A DNA stretch of 64,000 bases, from contig JARBJD010000299.1 in assembly GCA_033064195.1 (NCBI GenBank), positions 1 through 64,000 of the forward strand. The letters are read 5' to 3'. This document shows positions 44,701 to 56,300 of the stretch, in pieces. The position numbers and the translations under genes are program-made. Every line of letters begins with the position of its first letter. Positions within the stretch are counted from its first letter, which is position 1. The DNA is from Blattamonas nauphoetae. Taxonomy: Eukaryota > Preaxostyla > Oxymonadida. The notes beneath the pieces were generated by a model. That model was given only the letters and a program-made list of their open reading frames with translations, was not told where the DNA came from and made no database searches.

Positions 44701-47700
44701 GACTCTTTCGTGTCGTCCTCCATCTGAATCGTTCGAAGAGCGAACACATTGTCCTTCTCCTGAGTGCAATGAGTGAGAGCCTTGCTCACCGACGTGCAGC
44801 TGATGCCTGGAAGTCCACAATTGTCGTCATCTTGCACTCGTCCTTTCACACCGAGAATGGAGAACGGGAGGATGTCATCTGCAGAGGACGAGCCGATTGT
44901 CAGATGGTGCAGACTGGACTCCGAGAAACTGCTTTTGATTGTCTCTTTCGTCAGAGCAGTGCACCAACATTCGGTTGCAGACACATCGTTGGAGTTGAAT
45001 CCTTCGTTGTTCGTGAAGAAGCAGGCGTCCAACGAGACAAGACCTGGGACAGATCCAGTGAACGAGATGATTGCCCCTTGAGTGTTCGAACACGAAGTGA
45101 AATGGCAATTTGATAGTTGGAGCTTGGCTTGTGTCGAGAGATCTCCTCCCACACGGATGACACATCCATCGATCCCTTCAGTGTTGGAGAAGAAGGAGAA
45201 CACGCGAGGAGTGTCTGAGGATCCATCGATTGTCAGTGAGCCCTTTGTGACAGTGAAGACAGGGCTTGAGAGTTTGGTCGGTGTTGCGGCTGAACCAGGA
45301 TGGAACAGAGCAGCAGATGCGGAGAGGCAGAGTTCGCCTCCAGTCACTTGAAATGGCGAGGTTGAGATTGTGGAAGTAAGTGACAGCTCAATGTTTGCAA
45401 ACGTCAGCTTTCCAATCGGAATCACAAAACAACCCTCCTCTTCGATGATCATCTTCTCAGTTGAGTCAGCCTTGATCACAGCATCTTTGTCTCTTGATTC
45501 AAATTGTGTGCCCAGACGAAGGTTCGAGTTCAACGTCAGAGTGTCAAATGCGTTCCCAGAGCCGAGACGGGAATACCCTCCTTCAAGTGTCAGACAGGGC
45601 AACAGACCATTTCCACACAGTTCGTGATCGAATCCGTTCACGTCTCTGACACGGATGGAGTCGCTGGGAGGATGGACGAGGTAGAGCAGAGATCCAATCG
45701 GAGTGAAAGACGAATCGGTCTTTTTTCCAAATTCGACGAACTCTCGTTCGGTTTTGTTGAAGGCGATTTCATCGAGTGGCTGAGTCGGAATGAGAGGCTT
45801 GAGATGGTTCAGTGTCGCTTCATTCACGTTCGGAGGAAGGAGGAGGAAGACATTCTGACCCATTTGGTCGGCTGAGCAAGCGTCATTGTCAGCCTGAGTT
45901 CCAAACGTCAGTGACTGGAAGGAGAGTGTGGCAGATGACTTCATTTCAGTGATGTCGAGAAAGAGCACTCCTCCATGTCCATCTGCAGAACAAGACTTGA
46001 ACGAGACGGACGAGAGGATCAGAGAACCTGAAACAAGCTTGACTGTGATTGCTCCCCCATTTCCATTCGAACAGATGCACGACGAGAACGAACAACTCGT
46101 TATCGAAAGCGATCCAGACGACAGTTTCGACGAGATCACACTTCCATCGCCACTGCTTCGTGACACATTCTCAATCGACATTCCAGAAAGTGCGAGAGAT
46201 CCTCCAGTTTGGGAGAAGAGTGACTGCGAAGACATGAATCGGTTGGAGAAGTCGATTGGTGTGTTCGCGAGAGTGAGAGTTCCAGATGAGATCGAGAAGA
46301 GAGAGGCGGAGTGAGTGGCTGACGATGGGTTCACAAGTCTGCACGTCGAGTCCATCACGATTGATCCTCCAGCCACGACAAACACCGTTGAGGAGAGTTG
46401 TGCAAGTTCAATCGAAAGTGACGCGAAGCTGAGTGTGCCTGATGAGACTGTGAAACACACACCCGAAGCGAGTGTCAGTGTTTGGGGAGAGCCAGCCAGT
46501 GCTGAAATTGTGAGTGGTTCGGTGAGAGTGGGAAGGGAAGATGGGACTTGCAGAGGTGAGTCCAGTGTGATCGTGCGTGGTGTTTTGAGAGATGTGAAGG
46601 AGTGTGTAAGTGTTTGGCAGGCAAGTGCGAAGAGGCCACAGTTCGCGTGATCTTCTCCAAGTGTGTGAACATGGACAGCACCAGACGAGTCAATGTGAGG
46701 ATACCAGAAGAACAGAAGCGACTCGGGTGATGTGTTGTGGCCAACATATTCATTCTTCTCGGTGATGGTCACGAGTGAGCCAGAGAGGGTTGGTTTCAGT
46801 CCAATAAGAACTCCATCCGCGTCTGTCTTCAGGTTGCTGCTTTGAACAAACACTTTCGTTCCCAGGGCAGCCCTGTTGACATCAGAACCAGAACCAAACA
46901 CGAGTGACGAGAACGAGGTTGAGGTGGAAGTGCTGGCGGAAAGGTCGACGAAGAGAGCTCCTCCATTTCCAGCTGCCGAGCACGACGCGAACGAAGTGTC
47001 TGAGATCGTCAGAGTTCCCGTTCCAATCACAGCGATGTTCAGTGCTCCTCCATTCCCTTTCGACGAACACGAGATGAATGATGACGAATGGGTTGCGGTC
47101 TTCGAGATTTCCAGTTTCTGTCCTTCCCCAATTTGCATCTCAATTACATTTCCCGATCCAGATGAACAATCATCAACCAGCGATGAGAACGAACAGCCTT
47201 TCATGAAAACAATCCCACTTCCAGACACAAACGACTTCTTCATCTTCATCTCAGACATCGAGCACGCTTCAAGTGTCACTGTTCCTCCACTCTGCGACAA
47301 AAACGAACCAATTGGTTTTTTCTCTCCATCGAATGAACACGACACCAAAGATGTTGTTCCTGAGGTCACAGAGAGGATTTCCACTGAGAGATCGGAGTGC
47401 GATGAGGAGAGAGTGAAGGTCACTGACGAGAGAGCGAATGTCCCCGACGAAGATATCACTGGGGACGATGTGTGTGAGGATGGCAGAGTCAGAGTGAGGG
47501 ATGAGAGTGACAGAGACGAAGCTGATGGAACGACGATCAGACTGGTTGATGATGATTCGAGATCAAAAATTGATTCGGTTCGAGATTCTCCTGAGACAGT
47601 AAATTTTTGAGAATCGACCAGCACAATCATGGCTTCATTTGTTCTTCCTTTTCGCACGAGGATCGTTCCTTCCAGATTCGATCCCAATCGAGTGACGAGA

Positions 47701-50180
47701 TTGCTGAGTGTTTGGCATTTCTTTGTTATCAACCAACAAAACGCCTCGTCCGCTCCTTCGTTCCCATCCACAACCATTTGATAGCTTGGCCAGAGTGTCA
47801 GCTGTTCCCCACCTTTCAGCGAAGTTCGAGGGCTTGTGCTTGTGCTCAACCAGGAATCGATTGCTGGTAGTTGAGAAAGAGCAGACTGGTCAACTTCGAG
47901 ATCTGAAAATGACCCTCCAATACATTTCTCGAAATACAATCCACTCAGTGACAGAGTCGCAGCTGGAGTGATTGTGAATGGTGCCGCTTGTCCTGTCTCC
48001 AAATTCAAGAAGAAGAGATCTGTCAGCGACACCGAACTCAAACCATCCCATTTCAGGACCACTCCACTTCCCACGTTCAGAGAAGAGAATATTGTGTTCC
48101 GAACGGAGAGTGATCCTGATGTTGAAATCAGATCTGAGGTCGTTGGAATTCTATTCTCGTCTCCCATCAACACACAAGATTCCATATCCACATTCCCAGT
48201 TCCTGTGTGTTGAACGACTGGATTTCCTGCGACGATGAATGACAGATATTTCAGATTCGCATCGAATCCATTCGAGATCGTCATGAATGTCTCTCCAACT
48301 GATGAAAGATCGAAAACTGGATTCTCGTTTCCATACGATGTGATCGTCACACTCCTCGTGGTCACAACAAACCCCATCGTCTCTTCGAACAGCCCAGCTT
48401 CAACCAACACTTCTCCTGTCGACGATTGTAGTTGGTTCTTTCCTGCATATCCCAACGTCTTGCAGGGAAGAAAGTAATTCATCCCACAGCCATCTCCATC
48501 TGTGGCTCCATCTCGAACACTCACGATGAGGGAAGGATTTGGGAATAGATCGGAAAGAAGCGTGTTGTTCGTAAAGCTGATTGTGTTGTGAGTATTAGTG
48601 CTACCTGTGTTGATGGTGATGCGAGGGAATTCCGAATTCGAGAAACAGTTTCGAAAAGACCCTTCCCTCGCCAGAGTGTGGTTCCAATCATCTGTGTCGC
48701 GGTGAAAATGGAGATCATTTGCTGTGAGACACAGATTGGTTATGTCATCACTGATCGGTCTCTCGACTCGTGCCTTGTTGTTGAAGAAGATGCAGCTGAA
48801 CCATGATATGTCCGGTTTTCCACTTGTAAACGAATACAGAACTGCTCCTCCCTTTCCAGCGGTGTTCGAATTGAATAGAATGTTGGACTGAGTGATACTT
48901 CCGAGAATCCTGTCAAAATCGATAGCTCCGCTGTTGCCATCATCATGGTCAACCTTCCCATCCTCAAACCGCAGATTCGAGAGGATAGAGCCATCTGGAG
49001 AATGAAGGAGGTGGGCAGTTGGAACAGATAAGCCCGACGTTGATTTTGAAAAATTAGTTCGGGTCATTATGAGAGTTGACGGTTGTGTGCAGGAGAGGGA
49101 ACCTGTGTAGTGTTGAGAGTAGCAGGAAATAAACTTGGAGTTGTTCACACATAACGAGAACGCCGAGTTTCCCAGAAATCGAATCGCCCCACCTTGTGAC
49201 AAACTCGCAGTAGTTGCATTGCATTTGATGAAAGAGCAAGAAAGAATGGTCAACGATCCCATCTTGTTGCTGAAGATCGCTCCTCCATGTGCAGAGGTCG
49301 TTGTTGAAGTCCATGTGCAATTGATGAAGGTGTGGGAGGCAGAGAGTGTTTCGTGGACCATGGATGGGTTGTTTTCGGTTGTGTTGACGGCGTTTGTGAA
49401 ACACTTCGAGATCGTCGTGTTCGCAACGAAAAAAGAGGTCGCGAGACTCATTCGAGGAACAAGTCCACCGATCAGAACATCTTCGCTGTCTTTCACTGAT
49501 GATCCCACAATGCTCACATTCCCAATTCGATTTGAGATGTGATGGGCGAGTGATGAGTGGGTTGTTGAGATATTGGACATATTCAAGTTCAGAAGCGTCA
49601 CATTCAACACATTTGTGCTGCAAAAGAGCGGACCATCGTCAGACACGCCCAAATCCGAAAATGAACATGAGCCGAAAACAACTGACGATTCTGATGACAC
49701 TGAGGTGGCCAGAGATGGTGTTGTTTGCTTGAGGTTCATCAAAGCAAACAGACTGTGTTCCACATGAAGAAATCCAGAATTGCATTCTAGAGGCGAGTCG
49801 GTGGAAGGAATCCAGATTTCGCTGTGAATAATCTCCACAAAGGAAGAGATTCCCACTCTCACTGACCGGATTTCTGTCGGGTGGAAACAGAGATGGGATA
49901 GGGTTGTTGTTGAGTTCACAACATCAATCAGGCCTCCACGTGCTGATTCGCCTTCAACAATTCGCGACAGATCGTCACATAGACCGTGGATTGAAATGGA
50001 CATTGAATGCAACAGCAACGTATTCGATTCGTAAGCATTCAGTTGGAGGTACCGTACAATTCCGTCATCATTCGTTTCCGTATTTGACGAGGAAAAGACA
50101 GATTCGCTCAGTGATGGCAGGATACTTGAGGGCGATCTTTCAGAATTTGGAAATCCGACTAAAATGAGGATTATGAACAT
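41745..50180 (-). CDS. Intact giant beta-helix receptor pseudokinase
   Basis: About 2811 residues without visible introns. I chose the ATG at 50180 because it gives a hydrophobic start (MFIILILVGF); the frame is open 63 codons further without a better signal. The ectodomain is Ser/Thr-rich with many short strand repeats (GTLSLSSCSF-like) typical of a parallel beta-helix. Cysteine modules CGxxxxxCxTL recur (GCGMNYFLPCKTL, NCGLFALACQTL, LCGNGLLPCLTL, NCGLPGISCTSV, LCGHSMLRCRTI). A single membrane helix (IWLGPLIGGLLALFLLFLII, about residues 2505-2530) is followed by RKRRKEKK. The cytoplasmic part has a kinase-like fold (RLELARGIGRLSQLD, QRWQAPETQ, VFSLGLLLWEIETGEVP, PSERPTPFEVVKVLEE). The catalytic loop reads LSPHSIFLD and no DFG or VAIK motif is visible, so activity is unlikely. 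Role unknown; surface sensing or adhesion coupled to a pseudokinase scaffold is an inference from architecture. Confidence 0.9.
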   Translation of the reverse strand: MFIILILVGFPNSERSPSSILPSLSESVFSSSNTETNDDGIVRYLQLNAYESNTLLLHSMSISIHGLCDDLSRIVEGESARGGLIDVVNSTTTLSHLCFHPTEIRSVRVGISSFVEIIHSEIWIPSTDSPLECNSGFLHVEHSLFALMNLKQTTPSLATSVSSESSVVFGSCSFSDLGVSDDGPLFCSTNVLNVTLLNLNMSNISTTHSSLAHHISNRIGNVSIVGSSVKDSEDVLIGGLVPRMSLATSFFVANTTISKCFTNAVNTTENNPSMVHETLSASHTFINCTWTSTTTSAHGGAIFSNKMGSLTILSCSFIKCNATTASLSQGGAIRFLGNSAFSLCVNNSKFISCYSQHYTGSLSCTQPSTLIMTRTNFSKSTSGLSVPTAHLLHSPDGSILSNLRFEDGKVDHDDGNSGAIDFDRILGSITQSNILFNSNTAGKGGAVLYSFTSGKPDISWFSCIFFNNKARVERPISDDITNLCLTANDLHFHRDTDDWNHTLAREGSFRNCFSNSEFPRITINTGSTNTHNTISFTNNTLLSDLFPNPSLIVSVRDGATDGDGCGMNYFLPCKTLGYAGKNQLQSSTGEVLVEAGLFEETMGFVVTTRSVTITSYGNENPVFDLSSVGETFMTISNGFDANLKYLSFIVAGNPVVQHTGTGNVDMESCVLMGDENRIPTTSDLISTSGSLSVRNTIFSSLNVGSGVVLKWDGLSSVSLTDLFFLNLETGQAAPFTITPAATLSLSGLYFEKCIGGSFSDLEVDQSALSQLPAIDSWLSTSTSPRTSLKGGEQLTLWPSYQMVVDGNEGADEAFCWLITKKCQTLSNLVTRLGSNLEGTILVRKGRTNEAMIVLVDSQKFTVSGESRTESIFDLESSSTSLIVVPSASSLSLSSLTLTLPSSHTSSPVISSSGTFALSSVTFTLSSSHSDLSVEILSVTSGTTSLVSCSFDGEKKPIGSFLSQSGGTVTLEACSMSEMKMKKSFVSGSGIVFMKGCSFSSLVDDCSSGSGNVIEMQIGEGQKLEISKTATHSSSFISCSSKGNGGALNIAVIGTGTLTISDTSFASCSAAGNGGALFVDLSASTSTSTSFSSLVFGSGSDVNRAALGTKVFVQSSNLKTDADGVLIGLKPTLSGSLVTITEKNEYVGHNTSPESLLFFWYPHIDSSGAVHVHTLGEDHANCGLFALACQTLTHSFTSLKTPRTITLDSPLQVPSSLPTLTEPLTISALAGSPQTLTLASGVCFTVSSGTLSFASLSIELAQLSSTVFVVAGGSIVMDSTCRLVNPSSATHSASLFSISSGTLTLANTPIDFSNRFMSSQSLFSQTGGSLALSGMSIENVSRSSGDGSVISSKLSSGSLSITSCSFSSCICSNGNGGAITVKLVSGSLILSSVSFKSCSADGHGGVLFLDITEMKSSATLSFQSLTFGTQADNDACSADQMGQNVFLLLPPNVNEATLNHLKPLIPTQPLDEIAFNKTEREFVEFGKKTDSSFTPIGSLLYLVHPPSDSIRVRDVNGFDHELCGNGLLPCLTLEGGYSRLGSGNAFDTLTLNSNLRLGTQFESRDKDAVIKADSTEKMIIEEEGCFVIPIGKLTFANIELSLTSTISTSPFQVTGGELCLSASAALFHPGSAATPTKLSSPVFTVTKGSLTIDGSSDTPRVFSFFSNTEGIDGCVIRVGGDLSTQAKLQLSNCHFTSCSNTQGAIISFTGSVPGLVSLDACFFTNNEGFNSNDVSATECWCTALTKETIKSSFSESSLHHLTIGSSSADDILPFSILGVKGRVQDDDNCGLPGISCTSVSKALTHCTQEKDNVFALRTIQMEDDTKESSTLAVGSRQIALTAVSVTTQLEWASDASMITVTTGSVSLESFTLVDLAAASTVPLMFLSSTGTLSLSAITFSGGHFTFHHSLIQSTAGQVILSFCVFSDIGLDSHALFETVSAVEMNTCQFSSITRHSEGPTILSAALSADHPVTALGTAFTACASDGVDSWISFTGQNAKTFDPSNWLGTFDLFSPRTGVVVDNETKVGDATLSPYSLVYEMYPASTQKVFVSSQSGNLDHPLCGHSMLRCRTIDGSHDLTKVDTIEVVGTGNVEGVLVVGNATVTLNGHNGHGTLAMVGLGQVVSDDADDPGMLIVSSLVVDVSLSTLSGKTVFDIVTGTMEISSSSLVSSKSVGLCLISFSGTKLTISHTSISLNISESGVLLTASHGLVNLDTVNISSSSFASTPIVLSDVSSVTMTSLDMADCSVSELISVTNTPSLTLSQSDFVGSSSAVQSTSNSDLCSWSSGLVSLTNCTTVSVIGAVFSSLPQGALFISNSTIRIASSSFSLNKPSSSSSVHWNIRCEGLSKLEIESLNGGDGSQTPSHWISTDEDCVVTKEQVNLEPSFFNPVFSKNESKCVFNKKSKTYSVSLVGQNLIPCGLFLELFEKTPKSDGKTHPIELIEGKTSELAEKRIDLVFKETDPGFNATFEWRGQLVYGRTSKSDSFLIKQSSADERKALTIQTMIWLGPLIGGLLALFLLFLIILLIVRKRRKEKKSEPLKKSELQEIDLAEIVIKEDFPDQNFFVGQSTLTGFDTTSDIPVSDITDNTILQPDMPSRGKVENNGEEVMDAIAFNDCMTTTKKKRADSLYTRLHGENRPDLDRKRLRLELARGIGRLSQLDPRAPELTALSPHSIFLDVSGNIFFKTASQNDHGAFFGSNPASRSEQPKAGLVDQRWQAPETQLTNQNVNREKAAVFSLGLLLWEIETGEVPLKELDAANAQRVLGQGVQLAMENVKSTELADIIIRCIHHTPSERPTPFEVVKVLEEADK

Positions 50181-50350
50181 TTCGGATTTCTTGGATACAA
50201 TTCCTGGGGTTCTGAGCGAGTTCACAAGAAGATCGAACCGCAAGTTTGTTTTTGGGTTGAACCTGATGAATGGGGTGTTGGTATTGAATTTTATGAAAAG
50301 TGGAACAGAAATCGGAACAAAGAAATGCAATGAGATGGAAAGGAAAAACA

Positions 50351-53300
50351 TTATTCGTTCTTTTCGCAATCGTAATCGACACCTTTCACAATCTTCGGCA
50401 ATCCCTTCAATTCGGCTGCCACCTCATCCATCAGCTCGTTGTACTTATCAGCCAACACATCAATAAACCCAGCAGTCAGGTTCTTGATCTCCTCCATCTT
50501 GATCAGCGCTGCTCGACACGCCATGAAGAAGTCGACGAACGCCAATTTAATCGCTTCGAGATCTGCCTCACTTGTCTCGTCCTTATGCTCTCCGAGGAAG
50601 CATCGGTAGATACTCATCACACCCTCGTTGACTTGAGGTGCGATGGCACCTGACACGAGCGGTTGGATGCCCTTCTGGTCGAGTGGATCTGTTGCCTTTC
50701 TGATGGCTTGTGTTTTGGTGATGATGTCGCGGGCGGAGAACATGGCTGGAGAGACGTCTTCGACTGTCACACTGCTTGGGATGACTTTGGCACGGCTGAG
50801 GGAAGAGAAGAGGAGAGAAATGAGGTGAATGACAAACGAGAAGATGAAAAGAGATGAAAAAGACGAGAGCCGAATGAGAACAATGTGAATCATACCGCGA
50901 CACAAACGGGAGAGGGTTTTCGCATTCAAACGTAACAATCCTCAGCCACGTCTCGTGCATCCCTGGCTTCTTGATGGGTGTCTGTGTGAACGGTGTCTCC
51001 ATCTTGAAAATCTTCAGATTTGTCTGTTGTGTGAATGGGGTTGGCCTGTCGTGTGTTTCAACAGTCGAGAAGAGAGGCCGAACAGCCCCAAGTTGGATGT
51101 GCGGTGTCTTCATCTCTTCCTCCGTGAGCTCAGGGGGGACATCACCCATCAGGATGGTCGGTTCCTTCCCGAGCTTCTTTTTGTATTTGTCAATCAACTT
51201 GAACTTGAAGTCGCCGAGTTTCATGAAGTTGTACTCCTTCGAAATGAACATCGACCCATTTTCTTCCCCAAAATCGGCTCCGTAGAGCCCGATGCGATAA
51301 TACATGCACGTCAGCCTCGAACTGAGCTCCTGGTTAGTGTTTGTTGCTGCTGTCGACATGTCGCGGTATGTTTCGGCGAGTTTCTCGTGGTTGTTCGCTG
51401 CTCGGAGAAGAGCGACGAGAATCTGGCGCATCAGAATGGACAGTTCGAAGAGCTTGGCTTCGTCCAGCCACTTCGCAGCGATGGTGACCTGCTCAACAGC
51501 ATTTTCGTACGTGTATTGCTTGCTCTCCTCGATGGCCGAGAGAGTGTCGGGGTTGGAGAAGAAGGTGTTCAGCTCGAGTGGCGTGTACAACTTGAACGTT
51601 GGGATGATCTCTTTCATGATCAGATCGTAGCACACCCACGACGTGCCGTATCGCCGCTTTTGAGGAAGAGACGGGGCGGATGGGGCAGCGATTCCTTGCG
51701 CCATGTCGTCGTTCTCAGCTTCCTCGCCTTCGGCGGGAGTGACGAACGTCTTCTGGACAAGCTCGATGTTCGATCCGACGAGTGACGCGTAATCACTTCT
51801 GATGGGAAGTTCTTGCGGGAACGGGAAAGACAACGACATGTGCCTTCTCCTCCACATCTCAGTCAGGACGTCCAGAATCACTGCGCACTTCGAAACTTGA
51901 GCCATCGCAAGCTCGTCAATCGACCCAGTCTTCAGAATCGATTCGAGGAGAGAATATGTTCCCAATCGGAGTTCGGGTGTGTGTGCATAGTTCAGTGTGA
52001 GCGTGTATGCTCGTTCAGCCTTCAGTTCATCATCCAATCCCTCCAAACGTCGAACTTCGGCTTTTTCCTCCAAAATCACCTTCAGACGGTCGATCAGGAC
52101 TTGGAGGTATTTTGTGAGCTCTTCGTTTCGGTCGGGGTCGGTCTCGGATCGTTCGAGGAGACCGCTCAACGATTCCAGGAACAGTTTTTGTGTTGAATCT
52201 TCGAAGTTCGTTTGGGACACGAATGCTGTCATGATTCTGCGCATTCGAGTGGCTCTTCCAGTCGTCCAAGTGTTCAACTTGAACAAAAACCAAATGAAAT
52301 CGACAGATGACGACCGAAGACGCGTCGAATTCGCAGAAAAGAACGTCAAAATGGCCTCGCAGATCAGTTTGGGGAGGTCGACCTCTTCGATGAAGAAGTC
52401 ATGTGCGGAGAGTCTGATCACAAACCGAAGGAAGCTCATCACAACCTCCAACGTCTCAACAGAAAGATTGAAAGTTAGGGGAGCGAGCGACGAGAAGCGT
52501 GTGACGACCTGCAGCGCCATTCCAGACGCGTCGATCGGTGCGCCGTTTTGGGCGAGCTCAGTGTTCATCAAATCTGCAGTGGCTTCCCAACCAGAGTCGA
52601 CGATGGCAGACTGGTGGTGGCTGGACTGTTTGGATTGGGAGGAGTCGGTTGAGGTGATCATCGCGGAGAGAACGACCAACACGTCGGAAAGGTTGATGTT
52701 GGGATGGTTGCTGCGAGTGAGCAGATTGAATGTTTCGCGCTGGGTCTCAAAATTGACAAAGTTGATTCTCCAAATCTGCCATTTTGGCTTCTTCTCGGCA
52801 TCGTCCGCTGGAAGAACAACTCCGTCTTGGCCGGCGACCATTCCATACTTGACGAGAACATGCTTGAAAGCGAGGTCGTCACCAAGCAGGCCGTCTGCGT
52901 TGATCCATTCTGATTCAGACACAACATCGTCATCTGTTGTCTTCATCACAATGATGTTGCTGAGGCAGGACATGACAGTTGTCACAACAAGAGAGTACGC
53001 CATGTGTGAAACTGATTCTTTGTAGATTCGGTCGAATCGAGTTGCAGTGTCGAGTGCCTTCTTGTCTTCCGAATCGTCGTCCATCATCTGCTGGATCGAT
53101 TGGATGCGAGACGACAGCGCGTGGCCGGCTTCGATGCTTTCTTTGTCAGCCACGATGGTCAGCGGAGACGATCGCCCATCTCGACTGGACGAGATGGCCA
53201 TCGACTTGATTGCTGTTCGATCAATCGAGCCTTTGTGCTTGCCTCGGGACGGGAGTGTCTGCATCATCGTGGGAGACGGTGAGTCGTTCGGGTTTGGATC

Positions 53301-56300
53301 GTCGAGAGATCCTTTCCGGTCCTTCTTCAGCGTGCCTGGGAAACTTGGCTGTGCACCGCTCGGTTGTGGAGAGAAGGAGAGTTGTGTGAGGGAGGACTTT
53401 GGAGAGGCGCTCCCAATCTTGACAGGAGAGAGTCCCGTCATCGAGAACCGACTCATGTTTGTCGACGCTCGCTGGAATTCTCTCGACAATGCAACACTTT
53501 TTGTTCGTCCCGGAGCTTGTGGATTGAGTGGCGAACGAGTGCCTGCCCCGAACGGGTTTGCGCCTCCTCCCGAAAAGAGGGAAGTGTCGATTTTCATGCC
53601 CTGCCGTTTGGTTGGCATGGAATCAGTCTTCTTTTTCTTCTGCTCTTCGATGAGGGATTGGAGAGAGTCGATGTCGTCTTGGAAGGGAGACCGGATGAAC
53701 TCGTGGATCGAGGCAGGGACGAAGAAGGTGACGAAGGACGTGGCGAGGTTGAGGAAGGAGGTGAGGTTGTTGTTCTCCCAACTCGACGCCTGGAGTGACA
53801 GCGACGCGAAGAATGAGCGGATGGTGGAGAGGGAGGCATTCATGAGCAGCCAGATCATCGACAGATAGCAGTTCAGCTTGTCCTCGCCGGACAGTTGTGC
53901 TGTTTGTGATTTGAGGGATGGGGCGTCGTGGGGTGTTGAGGAATGAAGAGAGGAGTGGGACAGAGCGAGTGGAAAGTAAACAAAATGAAGGTCAGCGAAT
54001 GTACGGCGAGTGAGGGGCGAGATGGAGCGACAGTCGATTCGGGAGAAGATGGAGCGGATGAAAGTGAAGGGAGATGTGAGATTGGTGCTTGCTTTCTTGT
54101 CTGGTCCTGTTCCTGACGGTGTTGAGATATCGCCCATGTCAGGATCAAAGAAGTCGTCGTCTTCTTTGTCGGAGATCTCGTCTGAAGAGAGAAGAAGAAG
54201 GAGAGAATGACAAATAAATCGAGAATGACGACAAAACGTGAACTTCAACTTGAAGAAAAAGAACACGAATCACACTGTCATCAAAAACTACCGACTGAGC
54301 GATGGAGTCGGGTGTCATCGGAGGTTGTGCTACACTGACACTCGACAGCATCTGCGAGGCTGCCAAGGCAGGCGGTCGCGAGAACTTGAAGGACGCTGCG
54401 TGTTTGTGTCCTGCGTTCATCTGGCGAGTCAACTTTTTGATGTGTTTTTTGACGTCGTGGAGGTGAGAGTCTTCGAAGGAGAAGAGAGAGAGGGTGAGGA
54501 GGGTCGGGAGGAAGGCGCGGACTTCGGATCGACGCCGAATGGTCATCTCCCCCGTGTTCTGTTGGTGCGGAGAAGAGAAGAAAGCGAGTGACAGCCAATG
54601 CGGTGATTGGGTGAGCACATTCCAAAAGGAGAGGATCGACTGTCGGATCCGATTCGCTGTCCCTTTCGAGAGTGTCTGGATGGCGTGGAAGGGAGGTTTG
54701 ACATCCTGCGAGATGATCTCGGGGTGGGGAGTGGGGATGGTTGAGAACGGAATTGTGGTCAAACAGAGTGAAGGGTCGAAAAGGAATTTTGGGAAGTAGA
54801 AATCGTAAAATGTCGAAAGAAACACCAAAACGAGCTCGTTGACCCTTCCACGATCAGCGATCATCCACAGCGAAGAGAAGAAGTAGGCAAGGTGAGTGGA
54901 GCAGGCGATGGAAGATGGGATGGCGTTGATGTTGAGAAGAGAGAGTGACAAGAGGAGGGTGTGGGAGTGGAGGAGGTTGTAGAATTCGGGTGGCAGAGTG
55001 TTGTGAATCGACGGGAGGTCAAGTGTCGTCACTTCCATCTTCTCCTTCGTTTTCTTGTCTTCCACAATCTTTCTGAGTCTCTCCTCGGCTGGTTTCCCAT
55101 CCTCCTCTGCATTCTGCCTTTTCATCTCGTTCAGAATCAGCGACTTCAGAACCAGTGCATGAACAAGATTGGCACACGTCGTGATGTCGTTCAGAGACGG
55201 ACAAGAGGCCTTGCTTTGCGTGTCCTTGAGCAGCTCGTCGATGAACGCCGTTGGGATGACGTTCAGAGTGTTGGATGCCTCGTCCTCCGCATCGTCCTTC
55301 GCAAGATCTTCGGAGATTAGCTTTTCCTCGCTCACAACAATGGCATCGACGAGAAGAGCGATGTGTCCGTCCATAAACGCGAGATCTCGCTGATTGATCG
55401 TCATTTTGATTTCTTCGAACTCGTCGTCCATGTCCATCGGTGCTTCGAATTCGTCGTCATTCGGGATGGGCGGTTGCGACTTCCCGCTGATCGAGTCGCC
55501 GTCGTCCTGCGGTTCATCAGCGTCCATCGGGTCCTTCTCTTCATCGTCTTTCTTCTCGCCTTCCTCCTTCTTCTCCTTGTCGTTCTCATCATCGGAATCA
55601 ACAACACTTTCAGAAACAGATGACTTGGCGATCGATGAATGTCTCCTCGTCTGCTTTGCGAGCGACGCAATCGAGTTCCGATGAGTGTTCGCGGCTGTCA
55701 CTGCACCTGTTGGTGGGTCGTCGACACACGTCACGCCCTTCCTCTCATTCCACTTGTTTCGGATCCTCTCGTGCATTGCTTCACGAACTGCTTGGATGTA
55801 TGACACATCTTTGCTCACGTCCGCACTTTCTTTGGCGAGGACGTGTGAGAGAGCGGAGTCAACAAGAGTACGAAGGACAGATCGGAGCGAAGTCAGCACG
55901 AACAAGCGGAGGATAACGAGAAAGAAGCGAGAGGTCGGTTCCATAAATGTTGGAGTTGCGGATGTTGTGGGAGTGGTGGGAGATTTCACCAATCGGATGA
56001 TTCCTCCCCCAGTCTGTTCAGCGTCGGGGTAATTCCTGACTTCGGTCATGTTGAAGACGCGGTTCACCCAGTCAACAACTGGGTCCTCAGTGTACACGTC
56101 CTTCCTGCGAATCGACGAGTCGGCAACATTCACAACTTGCAGCATGATTTCCAAAAGTTGGAGGCGATCGGCGTCTCCTTTCCCGTTCATCGATTCCGTG
56201 CAGAAAGTGAGGAGAGCGGGGATGAAGAGATTCACACTTCGCGTTTTGAAGCCGTCTCGCACGTTGATTGGGGTGAGTGTGGAGAGGGACGCGTTCATGT

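Noticed and set aside
50181-50369. Start of the giant receptor at 50369
   Set aside because: The ATG at 50180 places a hydrophobic signal at the very N-terminus; the upstream codons look like spacer between the DOCK gene and the receptor.
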